From Acanthopleura granulata (Eukaryota > Mollusca > Polyplacophora > Chitonida > Chitonidae), in assembly GCA_016165875.1 (NCBI GenBank), contig JABBOT010000080.1:13250337-13314336 (forward strand): a stretch of 64,000 nucleotides of DNA, read 5' to 3'. Of this stretch, positions 1-12,100 are shown piece after piece; within the stretch, counting starts at the first letter, position 1, and the number at the start of each line of letters is the position of its first letter. The notes under the pieces were generated by a model, which was not told the origin of the DNA, made no database searches, and was given only the letters and a program-made list of their open reading frames with translations. Position numbers and translations under genes: made by a program.

Positions 1-769
1 ACACGTTCGATTATGTGGCCACGTTCCTCAACACCAAAACCTGACAAAGTCTCATCTCTGTTTTAGTTTTTCTCAACAGACAATCATGACGACACTGTTT
101 CTCATGTTTTTCTTTAGTCTAAACCTCACAAAATGCTTGTCTCTTTTATCCAAACACACACGCAATCATGATCTCTGTTTTTGTCTCACTTTATGCTTGT
201 CTATATTATCCATACATACAAACAGTCATGACGATCCTGTCTCTGTTTTTGTTTAATCTGTCTCACTTAATGCCTGTTTATAAAAAAAAAATTTCTCTAT
301 CAACCATACGCAAAAACAATCATAACGATACTGTCTCTTTTTTATTTAATCTGTCTCCCTTAATGATTGATTCTATCATCCATACACACAGACAATCGTG
401 GCGATACTGATGATCATGCCAGAGGACATCGGCTCCCTTATCAATATCACCAGCCGGGTGCCTCCGTGGCTCAGTCGGTTAGCGCGCTATCGCAGGACAA
501 CGACCCGAAGCCTCCCACCAATGCGGTTGCCGTGAGTTCAAGAACAGCTAATGCTGGCTTCCTCTCCGACCGTACGTGGGAAGGTCTGCCAGCAACTTGC
601 GGATGGTCGTGGGTTCCCCCGGGGCTCTGCAAGGTTTTCTCCCACCATAATGCAGGCCGCCGTCGTATAAGTGAAATATTCTTGAGTACGGCGTAAAACA
701 CCAATGAAATAAATAAATAAATATCATCAGCCACACCTAATGCTGTCTCTATTATCCACATACACACAG
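1..769 (+). repeat. Minisatellite made of copies of an SLC7 intron/exon boundary
   Basis: Degenerate tandem units share a CAATCATGRCGATACTG-like core preceded by a CATACACACAGA-like stretch and followed by T-rich DNA. Cores start at 81, 163, 223, 317 and 393. The next match, at 771, is the start of the functional exon 770-919. The units therefore copy the 3' end of the intron, the acceptor AG and the first exon bases. The unit at 393 is the longest, retaining about 60 exon bases before a SINE interrupts it. Spacing varies from 60 to 94 bases. Confidence 0.75.
456..720 (+). mobile_element. tRNA-derived SINE (family B), full length, with target-site duplication
   Basis: A tRNA-like head carries an A-box-like TGGCTCAGTCGG and a B-box-like GAGTTCAAGA. 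The body follows, then the tail motif ATTCTTGAGTACGGCGTAAA and an AATAAATAAA tract. It is flanked by a 12-base duplication at 444-455 and 721-732 with one mismatch. The insertion split a duplicated fragment of the neighbouring transporter exon. It resembles molluscan SINEs such as RUDI/V-SINEs, but that family name is from memory and untested. Confidence 0.85.
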
Positions 770-919
770 ACAATCATGGCGATACTGATGATCATACCAG
801 GGGACATCGGCTCCCTCATCAACTTCACCAGCTTCACAGCCTGGCTTATCTACGGTGCCACGTTCTTTGGGCTGGTCGTTCTGAGATTCACTAGGAAAGA
901 CTGGAAGAGACCGTATAAG
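770..919 (+). CDS. SLC7A9-like: Plus-strand SLC7 gene exon (late helix, RPYK end)
   Basis: The 50 codons are phase 0 at both ends. The acceptor is CACACAG and the donor AAG|GTGGGT. The exon contains [14 protein letters not shown] and ends KDWKRPYK, a conserved stretch of SLC7 light chains. It is the homolog of minus-strand exon 7,564-7,719 but two codons shorter near the Arg/Lys loop. Its 5' edge is the source of the upstream minisatellite. Confidence 0.88.
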
Positions 920-1870
920 GTGGGTAAAAAAAGCATGAGCATTGGATAGAATCTACAACGATTTTTAGCTGAAGTGGAACTGTCTTGACTAAGCTTGTTT
1001 TTACATTGTACTTCATATGAGTCAATAAGTGTTTATGGCTACAGTGTAGACTTACAATTCGACCGCTGTATTCTGGCGCGGTTTTGTCTAATCTCACATT
1101 CTCGCGTTCTCGTGCTTTTAAAAGGCGCGGCTCGAGAAAGCGAGTGGCTAACATTTGCTCGGTCTCAGCATTTAATGGATTTACATCTTAAACTACAGGT
1201 TCCAATCGTTCTACCAGTTGTGCTTGTTTTGATCTCGGGCTATCTGGTCGTAGCCCCTATCCTCAAAAACCCAAGGGTGGAATTCCTGTACAGCGGACTA
1301 TTTGTTTTGTGTGGACTGATGCTATATGTGCCATTCGTCCATTACAAAGTAAAGCTACGGTGTATGGGTAAGCATGTTTATTTATTTTTAAGCGGATAAA
1401 ACCGGATTGCATTGAAGATAAGTTTGTGAAGACAATGTACATTTTGTTTGGTCATTTATTGATAAATGTGTATTGTCTCGTGTGGACAAAGTGGGAGATC
1501 TCTTTGTGGAATGTTTACGAAACGGGTCTTCTATGTTTGTAGTGTATTAGTACACTCTTAAATTTAACCTATTAAATTAACAGAAAAATGTGTTTTATGG
1601 CATGGCAGAATAGATTATGTTATTGTTACTAATATGTTATGTTGGGGTCTATGGCAAACTTATTCTGTTACTCTAACAGAATTTTGTTGGTGTGTATAGC
1701 GGAGTATTCTGTGGTGCATAACATATGATTCTGTTGCAGTAACATGGACCAATATGCTAAATTGAACAGAAAAGTTTTTAGAGTGTATTTGACTGTTTGT
1801 TTTCTCAGATTCCGTGATAAAGTGGACTCAGTTGTTCCTGCAGGTGGCGCCGAGCAAATATGAGGCCTAG
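770..1870 (+). CDS. SLC7A9-like: b(0,+)AT-type amino-acid transporter light chain, C-terminal part (three exons)
   Basis: This is the 3' end of an SLC7-family gene; the earlier exons lie left of the window. Coding exons are 770-919, 1199-1367 and 1809-1870 (stop TAG). All introns are GT-AG and the phases match (0, then 1). The encoded piece covers the last membrane helices and a short cytoplasmic tail ending in [10 protein letters not shown]. Such proteins are antiporters that pair with an SLC3 heavy chain at the plasma membrane. The exon sizes 169 and about 150 match the complete minus-strand paralog at 6,034-31,128, which faces it tail to tail. No AATAAA is visible before the SINE at 1,971, whose tail may supply the polyadenylation signal (inference). 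Confidence 0.85.
1070..1145 (+). repeat. Dispersed repeat F, copy 1 (intronic)
   Basis: A GC-richer block inside the intron between 919 and 1199. It contains TTTTGTCTAATCTCACATTC and GGCTCGAGAA. A related block occurs in reverse orientation at 50,868-50,966, so it is a mobile or copied sequence and not conserved intron. I do not recognise the family. Confidence 0.5.
1199..1367 (+). CDS. SLC7A9-like: Plus-strand SLC7 gene exon (last two helices)
   Basis: The 169 bases begin in phase 0 after CTACAG and end in phase 1 at G|GTAAGC. It starts [20 protein letters not shown] and ends KVKLRCM. Two hydrophobic stretches correspond to the last two transmembrane helices. Length and phase equal those of minus-strand exon 6,980-7,148. 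Confidence 0.88.
1809..1870 (+). CDS. SLC7A9-like: Plus-strand SLC7 gene terminal exon
   Basis: The 62-base exon follows TTTGTTTTCTCAG and completes the split codon. It encodes a short amphipathic tail ([12 protein letters not shown]) and ends at TAG 1868-1870. Its counterpart in the minus-strand gene (6,034-6,101) also contains a VAPSKYE motif, which validates both terminal exons. Confidence 0.85.
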
Positions 1871-1970
1871 CTGAGGACACAAGTCCTCCACGTACCGCAC
1901 TTTACCTGCCTTTTCTATGGACACGTATATATAGCTGCATATTCTTCCAAATACTAGGCTAGTAGAATCC

Positions 1971-2222
1971 CGGGGGTCTCCGTGGTTAGCGCGCTAACGC
2001 AGTGCAATGACCGAAGCCCCCCAACAATGCGGTCGGTGTGAGTTCAAGCCTAGGTCATGCTGGCTTCGTCTCCGGCCCTACTTGAGAAGGTCTGCCAGCA
2101 ACCTGCGGATGGTCGTAGGTTACCCCCGGGCGCTGCCCAGTTTCCTCCCACAATAATGCTGGTCGTCGTCGTATAAGTGAAATATTCTTGAGTACGGCGT
2201 AAAGCGCCAATCAAATAAATAA
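1971..2222 (+). mobile_element. SINE family B copy
   Basis: Head CTCCGTGGTTAGCGCGCTAA, then the standard body and the GAAATATTCTTGAGTACGGC tail with AAATAAATAAATG. A few bases are missing in the A-box region. It lies just after the end of the plus-strand transporter gene. Confidence 0.85.
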
Positions 2223-2655
2223 ATGAATAGTATACACCCCTTTTCATGGGCCTTTCTTTATTCCTGATTGGTGAAATAAATGAAATGAAATGAAATGATG
2301 AATGCATGGTATTTTGTCTCTTGTAACATTTAGATCATAGACTATTCCGATCTGTCAATCAAGAACACGCATTTGACCAATCATAATGAATAATATAGCA
2401 AGTAGGTCAACCGGATGTCCCATACATTGGTTACAAATGTTCAATCTTTTTGTGATGTCATGACGTCACAATTGCTTTCACCGGGAATGAAAAGTGACGT
2501 TTTCACAAGAACGGATCGAGGGACAACGGATGAGGTGGATCTATCCATAGTCATCATGATACCGAATTATATACGATCAGTCGGAACTGAGTGTGCTGTA
2601 TTTGATTTAAAAATTCGTCCGTTACCATAATTAAGCAACAAAAGTAATAGTTTAT

Positions 2656-2859
2656 GGGACCTCCGTGGCCAAGGGGGTTATTGCGCCAGCGCGACGTTAT
2701 GACCCCGTGCGTCTAACGTGGAAAGGTCAGCCACAGTAACTTGTGGACGGTCGTGGGTTTACCCTGGGCTCTGCGCGGTTTCGTCCCACCATTATGCTGG
2801 CCGCCGTCATATAAGTGAAATATTCTTGAAAGCACCAAGCAATTAAATAAATAAATAAC
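2656..2859 (+). mobile_element. SINE family B copy, internally deleted
   Basis: Starts CCTCCGTGGCCAAGGGGGTT. The B-box region is missing. The middle (TTGTGGACGGTCGTGGGTTT) and the tail with AATAAATAAATAA are present. Confidence 0.75.
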
Positions 2860-5680
2860 ATTTTATGGACTTCATCCCCATCTACAAATGTATTTTGCTA
2901 TGAGAATTTTCATGTCAAATGCCTCAGTATATCGCTAACTGTGATCTTCTTTGAATCTTTTTTTGCTTTTGGAGCGCACTTAACTTAAGCATAGTCTATC
3001 CATGCAGGTCAACACAGACGCGTTTGGTTAAGACACTGTGTTCACTTTCATATGATAAATATATTGGTACCGGTAAACTTAAATGTATGCATGTGATTAC
3101 CCTAATTCTTAGAATTTGGGGCACAGATATCAGTTCTGGTGAAGGCAAAAAGTTACATTGCTCTCTCAGTTTTCGAAATGGCAAAGGTATTGTTGTTGAC
3201 ATTATAGATGGCGAGGAAAGAGAAAGTGTGTCTTCTTATTAAACTTACATGTATATAGGATAAAATGGGCAGACAAAGTGTCGAAAAATTTAGAAGAATT
3301 AGGGTTTGCCAATGTCATGCCCTGAATTGTTATCATACTTTGATGAAATTTTTGTTTCGTCACGTTAACCAGATTTGTGGCTATTTCGCTTTCCGGCTAT
3401 TTCATCATTTATTTGATCATTATTTAAAGTCTGATTGAGGAACTTTTCTGTTATATGATGGCGATCAGTTTTATAGGTGAAGGAAGCTAGAGTAATACCC
3501 AGGACAAACCATAGACATTTGGCCATTTACTGACGTACTTTTCTACGTGGCACGTATAGATTTACCAGGCATACTGGTGAAACCCAACCTATTTTCATAT
3601 AACCAAAGGCCGCACAAGAATGTTTTACTGATTATGACCACCAAGACCGGAGGGAACACCGGGAACTTCCAGGTCAAATCGAGATAATGAACCCAGTCTT
3701 TCGATAGGTCATTTTTGTGCATATTAGCAGTCGTAACAATTGCCTTTTTCGGGAATGTGGCGGAACAGTAGACCGACAGACCATCAGAAGAATCAGTATG
3801 GTCTTTTCGTCTAATTCATGCATGGTATATGTGAAAAGAACAAGTACAAGATGATGTACCCAGGCATAGAGATTCTCTTCTTTATTACAAAATGTCCGTG
3901 GTGTATAATACCATGGTGAATTGGGGGCAAAAAAGCTTAATAATGTGGCTGTTCAGGTCTGGAAATATAACAGAATATGTACATATATATGACATTTGGA
4001 AATCAGCGTATCTTAGTCTGTTTCATTAAAAAAACCTAAAATATTTTAGGCATATCTGATTTGCATACGACGGATAAAGAGAAGCAAATGCTCTAAGTAT
4101 TAATTCCTATACAAAATATAAGATCTTACCGTTTCCACCAAAAATGACGCTAAAATTCATAATTGCTGGACACCTTTCCAAAACAGTCTCATTTTTTATC
4201 AAATCTATGTAATGTAAGTGTGGAATACATGTATTCGAGTGGTGTTACATCCTAGGCTATTTGAAAATATGCCTTTGCCGCAATTGGCTGATTTTGGGCA
4301 TCTGTCCTCAATGGTCAACAACTACTGACCACCCTGAAAACATAGACATTGTCTTCTGCCTGTTAAAGGAGAGATACACGCAGATATGAAATAGAACACT
4401 AACATATACTAATATGATATAAAATGGTAAGTTATTGTTTTCTAATACGTGGCATTTTAGTTCATAGAAACTTATTGGTGATAGCTACATGAAAAGTGTT
4501 GGTCATCATTAGCACTGTTGAAATTTCCACCACGACAGAGGAAAAAAACAAGTAATATTAGGCTAGAAAGGTAAAAAGGAACACCCACTCCTGAGTTTCC
4601 AAATGGAATTTTAAATAACCGATATTAATTATTTTCGCCATGGTGGTAGCATATAAGACGATTTTTGGGAGAGGCCTATTAACATTGTGATAGAAGTTAT
4701 GTTGCTCAAAAAATGCATACTTTAAAACTTAAGTGAATTTATGTCATTTTCAAAGTCCTAAAAAGGAATTCCTACATGTATTAAAACTGCCCTCTTATAT
4801 ATAATATTTAACGCATCTGACGACAATAATATTTTCTGAGAAGCCTTGTACAAATTATAGAATAAATAAACTATCATGAATGATAATAAGAACAATATTG
4901 TCAAAAGCAAGCTGATAACATGGTAAAAGTTTTATATCATTGTAGAAACGACTTGGTCTGCCGCTGAATGCATTAAAGCTAGATCTACCTCCATCTACGC
5001 ACAAAATACACAGGATAAGTGAATATGACAACCAAACTGTTGAGAAGGTTGTGTGGTTTACACGTGTACACGAGATGAACTCTCTTAACACGAAAATATC
5101 TATACAATATATATATATACAGGATACCAGTGAACCAAATTCCAGCGTACCATCTTCTCAGGTACAGAGAAAACTAACTCTGTATTAAAAAGTCATTAAG
5201 TGAAAGAAATTCAAAATCTGGGCATGGTACATATGTATTTTCGTTATTGCAAGAAAATATATAATCTTTTCCAGAGAAATGAATTCATGTATTCCAGTGA
5301 ACAGTATCTCTATCAGGGATACTGAATGGGAATCAAAAGATTTCGGAATGTGACACCGAAAATAGAGTCTTTATAATTCCAAACTGTCCCTTGTTTAGGA
5401 AAGATTCCCAATAAAACCATCAGATAAATGAAATAAACATACCGTTTGTTGCAATTCATTTCCAACATGTATGTAATCATAGGGGTTTCATTTTGTAATT
5501 GACTTTATCGTAATAATGCCATATTACTAACAATGCTCTGAGAGTTATTAAAAAAAACCTTTGCTGGCCGCTTAAGCTTTTTACCATCAACCTGCATGTG
5601 TTGTAAATATCATTATGGTAGGTCTATGCAATTATGGTTTGTTTTATAAATATGTAGTTTTTTTATTATATGGAATTTAA
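2860..5680. other. Intergenic stretch between the convergent transporter genes
   Basis: AT-rich DNA with stops in all frames. I see no exon, RNA gene or recognisable mobile element here beyond short A/T tracts. Confidence 0.5.
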
Positions 5681-5681
5681 A

Positions 5682-5912
5682 ATGTTCGTAAAAGTTTTTT
5701 TTGTTTAATACGGTATCATAAGAATGAATGTTTACAACCAAAATCGTGTTTTGAAACGCTAGTAAAAGCCTTTTCTGTTCAACACGGATCATAAGAATGA
5801 ATATTTACAGCCAAAATCGAGTTTTGGAACGCCTTTATGAAAGCCTTTTCTATTTAACACAGTATCATAAGAATTTATATTTACAACCAAAATGGGTTTT
5901 GGAACGCTAGGT
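5682..5912. repeat. Three-copy tandem repeat, period about 76
   Basis: Three units share CATAAGAATGAATATTTACA and a following ACCAAAATCG-GTTTTG-AACGC block. It lies about 120 bases beyond the stop codon of the minus-strand transporter, just past its likely polyadenylation signal. Confidence 0.75.
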
Positions 5913-5969
5913 GTGAAGAAATAAAATGATTATGAATATTTGCTTTAATAATGACGTAAATATGTACAT

Positions 5970-5975
5970 TTTATT
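5970..5975 (-). promoter_or_regulatory. Polyadenylation signal AATAAA of the minus-strand transporter
   Basis: AATAAA on the minus strand, about 60 bases after the stop codon at 6,034. It is the first such hexamer downstream of the terminal exon, so the 3' UTR would be very short. Confidence 0.5.
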
Positions 5976-6033
5976 GCAACTGAAGCTATATAAAAACATG
6001 GGACATAACTCTTAGCGTGACTTCAGATTAAAT

Positions 6034-6101
6034 TCAGGACGCCGGTTCGTACTTGCTGGGGGCCACTTCCATGTACAGTTGTACGAACATCGTTATCTTC
6101 T
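6034..6101 (-). CDS. SLC7A9-like: Minus-strand SLC7 terminal exon
   Basis: The acceptor is CCGTGACAG. The exon completes the split codon, encodes [20 protein letters not shown] plus Ser, and stops at TGA (6036-6034). It is the counterpart of plus-strand exon 1,809-1,870. Confidence 0.85.
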
Positions 6102-9100
6102 CTGTCACGGAAACAAAAAATGATGAAACTTAAAGCAGTTGGAATATAATCCCTGGGATATTTTCCAGTCCTAACTGCCCTACTGGAATAGTACCCTGTA
6201 TCCTGGGTTCGACTTGTTGACCAGAAGCAGCCGGACAGATGAACTTTACCAATGTTAATTCATTTAAGCAAAAATAGACCATGTATTGTATCTTTATCAC
6301 ATTAGATTATATGTTTCTCATCGCAAACTGTATATTTCATAGTGAATATTATACGAACATAATCAAATCGCATTTTTTTTTCTCACTCCACATTGCCAGT
6401 TTTCAATCCGACGCTATATTTTCTCAACTTAATTCTGCATTTCGTACGCAACGTGGAGTGCTGTCGCCCCGTATTATATGTTTTACACTCGAGGTTGTAT
6501 TTTCTCGCCTCATATTGTACATTTCTCACCCAAAGTGCATTATCTCGTTCTATGTTGTATATTCCTCTCCAACGTTACATTACTTCGCTCTAATTGTACA
6601 TGTCTCATCCACCCTGCACTATCTCCCTCCATACTGTATACATTTCTCACCCTCACTGTGTTTTCTCGCTCCACATTGTACATTTTCATCCACACTGCAT
6701 TATCTCGTTGCATATTGCACGTGTCTCACACTTACCGTAATTTATCGGTCCATCTTGTAAATTTGTCACCCACACTGTATTATCTCGATCTATACTATAC
6801 GTTTGACACTAGGAATACAGTTTGCACCGTACTGTATCAAATATTGTCCAAAATGTATTTTCTGGCCTCATATTGCATGCCCCCGCCCAATATTACATGT
6901 TTTTCACCCACACTATACGCCTCACACCGCATTCGCGTACCGTGTTTGCAACAAGGAGGTTCACATTGTTTAAGCTTACCCATGCACTTCAGGCGGATCT
7001 TGAAGAAGACGAATGGAACATAGAAGATCAGTCCCCCAAGAACAAACAATGCTGCGTAGAGGAACTCTATCTTTGGGCTGTCCACGATGGGGGCTATGAC
7101 TAGGTATATAGACGCTAAGAACACAAAGATGGGAATGGGAAGTGGCACCTGAAAATACAACACTGCGCATGACCAGCTGACTCTAAACGCAAGAATTTGT
7201 TCTCACCGTCGGCCTACGTCTTCCACTTATATGTACGTCACACGTATGAAAAGTTCGTCTGTAACTTACCACAGGCCTGTAGTTTACTCGGGGCACACAG
7301 GTTGCCTCCAACCAGAAAACTGGCCTTAATTGTATACGTGAACATTTCTTGTTAGTTAAGACACCAATAAAGTCCCAAAAAAAAAGCCGATCTGATGAAA
7401 TACGATCAACAGAAAAATTATACTCGAACACTTCAGTGACCTTAATTTTTCGTTCTGCTCTTGTAAACCAAATGTGTTTAATACATGAACGGAACATTTT
7501 GGAAATGCAGCTGACCAAGGTCGTACAAGTAGCAGCAATTTTTTTGTTTCCAAGGAGACTGACCTTATAGGGACGATCCCAATCCTTTGTTCGGGGGTGA
7601 AAACGCATGATGATGAGTGCGAGTACTGTGGCGCCGTAAAATAACCAGGCCGTGAAGCTGAAGAAGTCTATAAGACTGGAAATTTCACCGGGAATTATCA
7701 TCAGTAGGGAAATGAAGGTCTGAAATGACAAAATGAACACTGAAAAATTCTATAAGGCTGGATATGACATCAGTATGCAAATGACAGCCTGAAATGGAGA
7801 ATGAAGAAGTCTATAAAGCTGGATATTTAATCAGTATGGAAATGACGGCCTGAAATGACAACATGAAGAATGAAGAAGTCTATAAAGCTGGACGGCTTTA
7901 AATGACACCATGAAGAATGAAGAAGTCTATAAAACTAGATATTTAATCAGTATGGAAATGATAATCTGATTGCGAAACGAAGACTAAAGGATGAAGCAGA
8001 CTTAAGGCTGGATATATCACTGCAGATTATCACTACTACAAAAATGATGGACTAACACCACAATATGAAAAGTGAAGAAGTCCATAGGGCAGGATAAGTC
8101 TTTAGTATGGAAATGATGACGGGAAATGGCGAAATGAAGACTTAAGAGTGAAGACCTAAGGCTAAACATGCCACAGGGGATCATATTTACTACGGAAATG
8201 ACGGACTGAAATGACAAAATGAAGGTTGAAGGAGAGTATAGGGCAGGAAAATTGGGCTGAAATAATAGGTTACGTGGAATAAAAGGTTGTAATTAGATTT
8301 ACGATAAAAGTTGATCAGTCGTTATCATATGTCAATAATTCTGATCATCAATGCACATGGACTTCAAAATACATCATGCCTCTTCCCGAACTGTTATGAA
8401 TTCGTCTGTTTGCACAAACCAGTCGCGAAGTCAGGAATTCCTAAACTCAGTTTTAAATCTTAAAACACAAGATCTCTGCAAATGGTACAGGATGTATCAA
8501 AATGTTTCGAGTAAGGGACGTGAAACATGGTCCAGGAATTCCCAAATTATTTTCAAATCTTAATACACAAGATCTCTGCAAATGGAACAAGATGTTTTAA
8601 AATATTTCGAGTAAGGGGAGACATGGTTCAATCAGATCGTCTTGTCTGTCACCAAATAAAGCACAGGATCAATATACGCTGACATTAAATGCGGGGAAGC
8701 AATTCTTACCGTGAAGACCAGGGAGGGAATCGGGGTAAAGTTCTTGATATGGACAAACGACAGCAGACCTGGCAGGTGACCCTCCCGGGCGGCCACGTAA
8801 CACAGCCTGCAAGAAACACCAGCAATGATGTATTTCTTTATTTGGTTAATTACTTCTATTATTTAGATAAAAATAAGAGGCTTATGCTATGATTGGTCAC
8901 AGAGGCTTGTGCTGATTGGTCACAGAAGCTTATACTCTGATTGGTCACAGAAGCTTATACTCTGATTGGTCAAAGAGGCTTATACTCTGATCGATCATAG
9001 GAGCTCATTTCTCTACCACTTCACTGTATAAACGTACATGTATTTCAACTGAAATCAAATTAAACACCAGGATGCTAGAGTCAATCCCGAAGATGTAACC

Positions 9101-12100
9101 TCTGCTATAGCGGGATTGACGACTCACCTTCCTCCGGTAAAGCAGGTGCCATTGGCTGCGCCGAATGTGGAGCAGGCCACAGCAAACGGGATGACGGCAG
9201 CCACAGCCCCGAGCACCCGCTCTCCCCAGGTCTGTGGACACAAGCAGATATTCACGTGACATGGCCCTAACGATATGTCACAGAGGCATGGCTTAAAATC
9301 ACTGAATATTGCACTGATGCAGCAGAGAGTGTCTTGCGAAATCAGTCATACAAATAGAGTTCATTTATTTATTTATTTGATTGGTGTTTTACGTCGTACT
9401 GAAGAATATTTCACTTATACGACGGTGGCCAGCATTATTATGGGAGGAAACCGGGCAGAGCCCAGGGAAAACCCACGATCATCCGCAGGTTGCTGACAGA
9501 CCTTCCCACGTACGGCCGGAGAGGAAGCCAGCACAAATATAGTTAATAAATGTAATAAAATGAATAAGGAGGCCGTGACTGTTTAAGCTTGATGTGTGAT
9601 ACACAGTGGACGTAATCAGTTTTAACTTACCATAGTAACGAGAGAGGAAGCAAACCACTTACACAGTGGATACAGTACGTTGTAATTGACAACAATCACA
9701 ACGTACTAGGGAAAAGCCTACACAATGGATGAAGTACATTGTAACTTATCACAAATACGACAGAGGCGGCGACCCTTCACAGTGGATACAGTAAGTTGTA
9801 ACTTACAACAGCTACAGCAGAAGAGTCCAACATGTCTTTCTTTGACATGACGCTGAAGTAGGAAATGTTGGTGAGGATGTACAGGATTGTCACTAACGGG
9901 ATTCCGATGAGAATTGAACGAGGCAGATTCCTAGAGTGGAAGAAAAAGAGGAACTTATTACACGTACGACAACTTTACCAGTGGTAAAAATGGTCAAGAA
10001 AAATGACATACGTGGATACATTTCCACTTAACGTCTTCTTACTGATGGGGATTCAGTTTAATGTCTACTTACTTATGGGACTAACGTTAAACGGCCACAT
10101 TCTAATGTAGAAAACATGGAAGGAATTCAAATCAAATTGCATGCATGACATTTGTAAGATATCGTATATTGAGGTCAAGATCAGGCCTACTTACTTTTCC
10201 GGTTTCTTCAGTTCCTCTACAGCGTAGTTTAAGTTGTTCCTGGAATACAAAGTAGAGTATAGAGCATCAGTTTTACGACAATGAATTTCGTGAACGGTAG
10301 AAACTGGTGACAGGGCGAACCGTATCAATAATATGTGTCTGTTGTTTGCTGTTTAACGTCTGAGTTCGCTAAAGAAGCGTTGAAGCGAATCCAGCTCTTC
10401 GTGATTAAGTGTTAGGTCAGACCCAGGTCTCATGAAGCGCACTTACGTAAGTAAACCCTTAACTACTATGACAACATACGTTGTACAGATTTTAAGTGCA
10501 CTTATCTAAGGGTACTTAGCACTAAGTAGGCTTCATGAAACTGAATCCTGGAAGCTTGTCAGATACACGAAACAGGCGAAGAGCTGGGGTTTACTCCGGG
10601 TGTAGAGTATTCTTGAAAGGTAACATGACCACCCTCGTATAATGAAAACTTATTTAGTACGGCATTAAGCACAAATCAAATCAATGAATAAATAATTCGC
10701 TTCTTCGTGTAAGTCTGAATGTTATTTCGTTGGGAGGCGAGCATGTCTCCTTGTGGGAGGCAGGCACATCCTCTTTTAACTCTTCGTGTTGAGCGCAGAG
10801 TATAGATTGTCATTTTAGTGGCTCTTCACCTTACATGGAACGAAATTCTAGTCAAGGTCTGGTAGAAAAAAGCATGTGCAGGCCTGGTTACCTTGTTACT
10901 GTTTTTCACCAGTTCCAGGGGAACAAAAATGTAAATCAGCATTTTTCTAATCGTGAAAGACTGTGTAAACGAACCAAAACGTAACCATGCTTCTCGCACC
11001 AAAGAGCGTTTACCGGAGCAAAACATTCGAAAAATTATTTATGGAAATAGTGATTTAGGGATGTGGCTTCCAGTTGAAATGGGTCGTTTATTTATTTGCT
11101 TTCACTTGTTAGTAAGCATTAAGGGTAAGGAAAAAAACAGATCTCGGAGATCGGAACACCAGGGACCGGCACTGTCAAATAAACAAAAGAATCCATGAAG
11201 CTGTTTTTGAGAAGAAATCTTTTTAAAGTAAGAGAGAGCTCATGACTGAGTCACCGCTCATGAAAAAACAAATTCTCCTGTGAATGCAAAAACCTGTTTG
11301 AAATTATATGAATTCGTTGCTGAATTATCTTCGTTTGAAGTGTGCAGTATTTTGCAGTGGACTGGGGATCTGAAAGCGTGCATGCTTATGAGAGATTGAC
11401 AAATCAGAGAGCTAGGAGATATCAGCTGTTCAGAAGCCGTGACTTAAGTCTTTCGAGCTGACTGTTCCTTTGTCATAACACAGAGAAAGGAGACTGTTTT
11501 AATATTATATATTTAAATTATAAAAAGTACATGGGTGAACAACACTGCAAAGTATTTTCAGACTGTTGTGATGTGAGTAGGTTTCTTGATCATATCATGT
11601 TATATATTTAGAAATATACTTAAGTTTCAGCAACAATCTTAGCAGCTTACGACAGTCTCAGGTGACAAGAGTGTTTCGTGCTTGGAACAATTACGTCGCA
11701 GCTCACACTGAATGACTACGTTTCATATTAGCCGACGGAGCCCGGTTAAATGTAGTAGCTGCTAGAAAAAAATACCTTAACAAAATAAACATAATATTGT
11801 TCAACCTTTTGGACCAAAATAACTTTGATCATGCGCCGTCTTTTATTTTAAGGTTTTGCTCAAAAGTCAAATGGCCGCCAAACCAGGTAACATTGTAGAC
11901 CACATATTTGATATGTACCTTAGGCCATATGAAAACAACTCCTAAAGTTTGAGCAATTTTGGTTCCGTGGTTTTATATGTAGACAATCCACAACAAATGT
12001 GGTTAAATTCAGGCAAAAACAATAGGGTATCTCGCAGTAGGCCCATCCCTGAAAAATATTCATCTTATAGTAACTTACAGTTACAGAGAACCACTTCCCA

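Noticed and set aside
456..540. SINE heads as functional tRNA genes
   Set aside because: A- and B-boxes are present, but no complete cloverleaf or acceptor stem can be formed. They are tRNA-derived promoters of SINEs.
6281..7023. Long plus-strand open frames (159 and 181 codons)
   Set aside because: They lie over a 40-base minisatellite, and the translations are periodic. The strand opposite carries the real transporter exon.
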